Source: an uncultured Shinella sp. (GTDB lineage Bacteria; Pseudomonadota; Alphaproteobacteria; Rhizobiales; Rhizobiaceae). Taken from it: a DNA stretch of 16,997 nt. The stretch spans positions 1 through 16,997 of the forward strand of contig CAMLOC010000008.1 in assembly GCA_946481465.1 (NCBI GenBank), in the 5' to 3' direction. The position numbers were made by a program, and so were the translations under genes. The stretch's first letter is position 1; each line of letters starts with the position of its first letter. This document shows, piece after piece, positions 14,121 to 16,997 of this stretch. A model generated the notes under the pieces. That model made no database searches. It was not told where the DNA came from and saw only the letters and a list, made by a program, of their open reading frames with translations.

Positions 14121-15124
14121 GAAAAACGACATTCGCCGCCACACTTCTCGCCGCCGTCGGCGCCATGGCCATAACCGCGCCCGCCTGGGCTGAAATGCGC
14201 GAGCAGGTGCTGCGCATCGGCACGCCGCTGCCGGACGCCCATCCGATCTCGCAGGCCGCCAAGAAATTCGCCGAACTGGTGGGCGAAAAGTCCGGCGGCA
14301 AGATGGAGGTCAAGGTCTATACCGGCTCCGTGCTCGGCAACGAATTGCAGATGCAGTCGGCGCTGCAGGGCGGCACGCAGGATTTCTCGATCGGCACGAC
14401 CACGACGCTGGCCGGCATGGTCAAGGAGTTCTCGGCCATCGACATGCCCTATCAGTTCCATACGACCGCCGAGGCGGATGCAATTCTCGACGGCCCCATC
14501 GGCAGCGAACTGTTCAAGAAGCTGGAGCCGCAGGGCCTGATCGGCCTGGCCTATATGGAACAGGGCTTCCGCCACACGACCAACAGCGTGCACCCCATCA
14601 CGAAGTGGGAGGATTTCGAAGGACTGAAGATCCGCGTGCAGCCGTCCGCCCTCTATATCGACATGTTCAACGGGCTGGGCGCCAATGCCGTGCCGATGAC
14701 GATCAACGAGGTCTACACCGCGATGGAGACCCATGCCATCGACGGCCACGAGAACAGCCTGACGGCGATCGACGCCAACAAGTTCCAGGAGGTGCAGAAA
14801 TATCTGAGCCTCACCGGCCATTCCTACAACGCCGTCGTGCTCTTGATGGGCAAGCCCACCTTCGACAAGCTCAACGAAGACGAACGCAAGGTGGTGGCGG
14901 ACGCGGCCGTGGAGGCACGCGACTATCAACGCAAGCTGACCCGCGAACAGACCGCGGGCCTGCTCGTGAAGCTCGCCGACGAGGGCATGGAAGTCAACGA
15001 CGTGACGCCCGAGGAAAAGCTTCGCCTGGCCGAACACCTGAAGCCCGTCGTCGAGAAGAACAGCCAGGCCATCGGCGCCGAATGGATGGCCACGTTCTCC
15101 GATGCGCTCGCCAAGCTGCGCTGA
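14117..15124 (+). CDS. dctP: TRAP transporter substrate-binding protein, DctP family
   Basis: 335 aa, start at 14117 with GGGAGGAAC upstream, overlapping the lactonase stop by four bases. The signal peptide is residues 1-25 (basic MRKTT, hydrophobic core, cut after AWA). The mature domain shows DctP features: LRIGTPLPDAHPISQAAKKF, the GGKMEVKVYTGSVLGNE strand-helix, FRHTTN with R152, and GLKIRVQPS at 169-177 with R173. R173 is the conserved arginine that salt-bridges the ligand carboxylate in most DctP proteins, so the substrate is probably an acid. DGHENSL at 209-215 matches the usual DGxEN region. It is the last gene of the TRAP operon; binding proteins are more often first, so its position after a catabolic gene is a little unusual. 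A strong hairpin follows. Confidence 0.93.
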   Translation: MRKTTFAATLLAAVGAMAITAPAWAEMREQVLRIGTPLPDAHPISQAAKKFAELVGEKSGGKMEVKVYTGSVLGNELQMQSALQGGTQDFSIGTTTTLAGMVKEFSAIDMPYQFHTTAEADAILDGPIGSELFKKLEPQGLIGLAYMEQGFRHTTNSVHPITKWEDFEGLKIRVQPSALYIDMFNGLGANAVPMTINEVYTAMETHAIDGHENSLTAIDANKFQEVQKYLSLTGHSYNAVVLLMGKPTFDKLNEDERKVVADAAVEARDYQRKLTREQTAGLLVKLADEGMEVNDVTPEEKLRLAEHLKPVVEKNSQAIGAEWMATFSDALAKLR

Positions 15125-15145
15125 AGCCTGACTGCGCGACAAGAC

Positions 15146-15179
15146 GCCATGCCGGGCATCCGAAAATGCCCGGCATGGC
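15146..15179 (+). terminator. Strong hairpin at the end of the TRAP operon
   Basis: GCCATGCCGGGCA (15146-15158) and TGCCCGGCATGGC (15167-15179) form a perfect 13-base stem with an 8-base loop (TCCGAAAA), 22 bases after the dctP stop. No T-run follows on the plus strand. It is a likely 3' end or stabilising structure for the dctP message, terminating poorly by itself or with Rho. Confidence 0.55.
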
Positions 15180-15225
15180 CGCATGGCCTTCTTGCTTCCG
15201 GCGCGCTCGCGCCTAGATCGAAGGG

Positions 15226-16494
15226 ATGGACACGCACCGGACACCAGGGCCTTCGGGCGAGAGCGGGGTCTCCAGGCTCCAGAGGCCGACACCGACGGTT
15301 CTCAAGGAGGTCGATCGCCTTCTTGCGGGGCGCACGCGCGACATCCGCCTGAACGCCGAACTTCTCCGCCTCTTCCGCGTGCGGTCCTGGTCTCAGGCAT
15401 CGAAGATAATCCGCGCCTGGATGATATGGGTGATCGTGCTGGATGCCCTGACGCTGGCGGTGAACGCCGCGCTGCTGCCCTCCGACGCCGTCGTCACCAT
15501 GCTTGGACCGGCGTCCATTCTCCCGCCCGCCGCGCTTGCAACTGCGGTCGTGTTCCTGCGGCCGCGCGCGCGCTGGATCGAGGGCGCCGCCATTCTTCTC
15601 GGCCTTCTTGTAATCCTGCTGTCGGTCGCCCTGGTCGGCGTGCGGGCCGGCGGCGAATTTTACGAGCGCCACCTGACGATCATGCTCTTCGTCGCCGTGA
15701 GCGCGATCATCATCTTCCCCATCCCGCTCGATTGGTCGGTTTCGGTCGCGGTTGCCGCGCTCGGCCTCTACCTCGTGCTTCAACTGCAAAACCCGGATGT
15801 CGCCCGGGGAAGCGCGCTTGCCGGAGCGCTCTTCTTCGCAAGCGGCGTCATGGCCACGGTCGTGGCGCGCCGCACCGCGAACATCCTCGCCCACAAGACC
15901 TTCCTGCTCGAACTTCGTGACCGCGCGCGCCTGGCCGACCTGACGGACGCGAACGCACGACTGGAAATGCTTGCAAGGACGGATCCGCTGACGGGCATCG
16001 CCAACCGCCGCTGGATGATGGAAACGCTTCATCGCATCGGAAACAACGAATCCGGGCAGACAGGCGGGACTGCGATCCTGATGTGCGACGTCGATCACTT
16101 CAAGCAGCTCAACGACAGCCTGGGCCATGGCGAGGGTGACCGCTGCCTGGTGAAGGTGGCTGGCATCATTCAAAGCAGCCTGCGCGACGACCGCGATCAG
16201 GTCGCCCGCTACGGCGGCGAAGAATTCCTCGTCCTTCTGCAGGAGGCAAGCGAACAGGACGCAGCCGCGGTCGCAGAACGCATCCGAAGCCGCGTCGAGG
16301 CGGCCTCGCTGCCCAATCCCAAATCCACCGTCGCGCCATGCGTCACAGTGAGCATCGGCTTGGCCGTTCGGAAGGAAGGCGATCACGGCCTTTCGCCGGA
16401 GGTGCTGCAACAGCAGGCGGACAATGCCCTCTACGAAGCGAAGGAAACCGGCCGCAACCGGGTGCTGGCGTACCGACCGGAGGCCTCGGCCTAG
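15226..16494 (+). CDS. Membrane-bound diguanylate cyclase (GGDEF domain)
   Basis: 422 aa. Residues 1-60 are cytoplasmic, then six predicted transmembrane helices (about 64-86, 93-113, 119-140, 149-166, 168-187, 196-216), a short coiled-coil-like linker (220-248), and a GGDEF domain (249-415). The catalytic motif is intact (YGGEEF, GGEEF at 330-334), as are DPLTGIANRR (253-262) and CDVDHFKQLND (287-297), which bind metal and GTP. It should make cyclic di-GMP in response to a membrane or periplasmic signal. The inhibitory I-site RxxD is off by one: the region reads LRDDRDQVARYGGEEF, with Asp where Arg is expected. The membrane region matches no sensor module I can name with certainty. The start at 15226 has only GAAGGG directly against the ATG, so it is uncertain. 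Not obviously linked in function to the TRAP operon. Confidence 0.88.
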   Translation: MDTHRTPGPSGESGVSRLQRPTPTVLKEVDRLLAGRTRDIRLNAELLRLFRVRSWSQASKIIRAWMIWVIVLDALTLAVNAALLPSDAVVTMLGPASILPPAALATAVVFLRPRARWIEGAAILLGLLVILLSVALVGVRAGGEFYERHLTIMLFVAVSAIIIFPIPLDWSVSVAVAALGLYLVLQLQNPDVARGSALAGALFFASGVMATVVARRTANILAHKTFLLELRDRARLADLTDANARLEMLARTDPLTGIANRRWMMETLHRIGNNESGQTGGTAILMCDVDHFKQLNDSLGHGEGDRCLVKVAGIIQSSLRDDRDQVARYGGEEFLVLLQEASEQDAAAVAERIRSRVEAASLPNPKSTVAPCVTVSIGLAVRKEGDHGLSPEVLQQQADNALYEAKETGRNRVLAYRPEASA

Positions 16495-16681
16495 TCGACG
16501 CCGATCCGGTCAGAGCTGACGGTACTTGCCTCCTCAAGACGCCTGGCCGGTAAACTCATGTTTTTTGCCGAGCCGGAGTCCCAAATCCGGAAATCCGATC
16601 GTCTACCCCACGAGCGGTATGTGTCGCCGCTCTCCATGGTGGGCTGCGGCGCCTTGAACGCCGTATGATTTGGGGGTTTCG
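16495..16681. other. Intergenic region before the TonB-dependent receptor
   Basis: 187 bases without a coding gene. It is less GC-rich than its flanks, with a short T-run (16560-16566). A TATGAT at 16663-16668 resembles a -10 box but has no -35 partner at the proper distance. I see no convincing terminator for the diguanylate cyclase gene, Fur-type box or ECF sigma promoter here. Confidence 0.3.
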
Positions 16682-16997
16682 ATGATTAAGACTAAATCCG
16701 CCTCGCGCGGGGGCCGTGCGGGCCTCAGGGCGGCGTTTCTGGCCGGGACGGCGCTCGCAATGCTGACCTCCCCCCTGCCGGCGACGGTGCGGCAGGCATG
16801 GGCGCAGGCGGCCGCGCAATCGATCTCGGTCCCGGCCGGCCCGCTGACGCCGGCGCTGAACAGCCTTGCCGCCCAGACCGGCCTCCAGATTCTCTATGAC
16901 GCTTCCCTGGCAACCGGAAAATCGACGGGCGGGGTGCGCGGCACCCTGACCCCATCGCAGGCCCTGAACGCCGTGCTGGCCGGCACCGGCGTAGATG
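16682..16997 (+). CDS. TonB-dependent siderophore receptor with STN domain (N-terminal fragment)
   Basis: Open from the ATG at 16682 (GGGGG five bases upstream) through the right edge; 105 codons are visible. Residues 1 to about 42 are a long signal peptide: basic N-region, core AAFLAGTALAMLTSPLPA, then AWAQA for cleavage. Residues about 47-104 are an STN (secretin and TonB N-terminus) domain: ISVPAGPLTPALNSLAAQTG, then LQILYDASLATGKSTGGVRG and LTPSQALNAVLAGTGV. STN domains precede the plug and barrel in FecA/FpvA-like outer-membrane receptors and pass a ligand-bound signal to a FecR-like anti-sigma factor. The rest, including the plug and the 22-strand barrel, is beyond the window. A secretin is a less likely alternative. 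No fecI/fecR genes lie on the visible side. Confidence 0.8.
   Translation, partial: MIKTKSASRGGRAGLRAAFLAGTALAMLTSPLPATVRQAWAQAAAQSISVPAGPLTPALNSLAAQTGLQILYDASLATGKSTGGVRGTLTPSQALNAVLAGTGVD

Noticed and set aside
15304..15310. AAGGAGG inside the diguanylate cyclase gene as a ribosome site for a later start
   Set aside because: No in-frame ATG, GTG or TTG follows at a usable distance; the TTG nearby is out of frame.
14926..16410. 494-codon minus-strand frame
   Set aside because: Antisense to dctP and the GGDEF gene, both well supported on the other strand.
16589..16604. GGAAAT and GTCT as a FecI-type promoter for the TonB receptor
   Set aside because: Only six bases separate the elements; a FecI-type promoter needs a spacer of about 16-17, and the site is nearly 80 bases from the start codon.

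Overview
The window looks like chromosome or megaplasmid DNA from a metabolically versatile alphaproteobacterium, most likely Rhizobiales/Rhizobiaceae (Rhizobium, Ensifer or Shinella-like). The clues are the high GC content with strong third-position G/C, ATGA-overlapping catabolic operons, and the density of sugar and organic-acid transporters. I see no tRNA, rRNA, insertion sequence, phage gene or CRISPR array. All genes I recognise appear intact apart from those cut by the two window edges.

Layout. (1) 1-2038, plus strand: the 3' end of a sugar ABC transporter operon, with the permease tail, a D-tagatose 3-epimerase-like TIM barrel and a Gfo/Idh/MocA oxidoreductase. (2) 2062-2310, minus: a small secreted Cys-containing protein with its own promoter. 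(3) 2497-9398, minus: a six-gene operon. In transcription order it encodes a PdxA-like dehydrogenase, the tripartite tricarboxylate transporter TctC-TctB-TctA, a second TIM-barrel isomerase/epimerase-like enzyme and a full-length DhaK-DhaL kinase. A FadR-type GntR regulator (9574-10260, plus) diverges from it across a promoter region carrying two copies of a palindromic operator candidate. (4) 10291-11226, minus: a LysR regulator, divergent from a plus-strand TRAP operon (dctQ, dctM, COG3618 lactonase, dctP; 11310-15124). (5) 15226-16494: a membrane diguanylate cyclase. (6) 16682 to the right edge: the start of an STN-domain TonB-dependent receptor.

How the genes may work together. The GntR-controlled operon reads as a self-contained acid-utilisation pathway: TctCBA imports a hydroxy-acid, the PdxA-like enzyme oxidises it, the TIM barrel decarboxylates or isomerises the product, and the DAK enzyme phosphorylates the resulting small ketose (dihydroxyacetone or erythrulose class). 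The PdxA-like enzyme keeps its metal ligands but has lost most residues that hold the phosphorylated substrate in PdxA. That supports oxidation before phosphorylation, the reverse of the known DUF1537/PdxA2 tetronate routes. This is the most interesting hypothesis in the window. The LysR/TRAP/lactonase operon is a second acid or lactone scavenging unit next to it. The first operon appears to serve a sugar or polyol, and its epimerase has an unusual His-to-Gln change at a predicted metal ligand.
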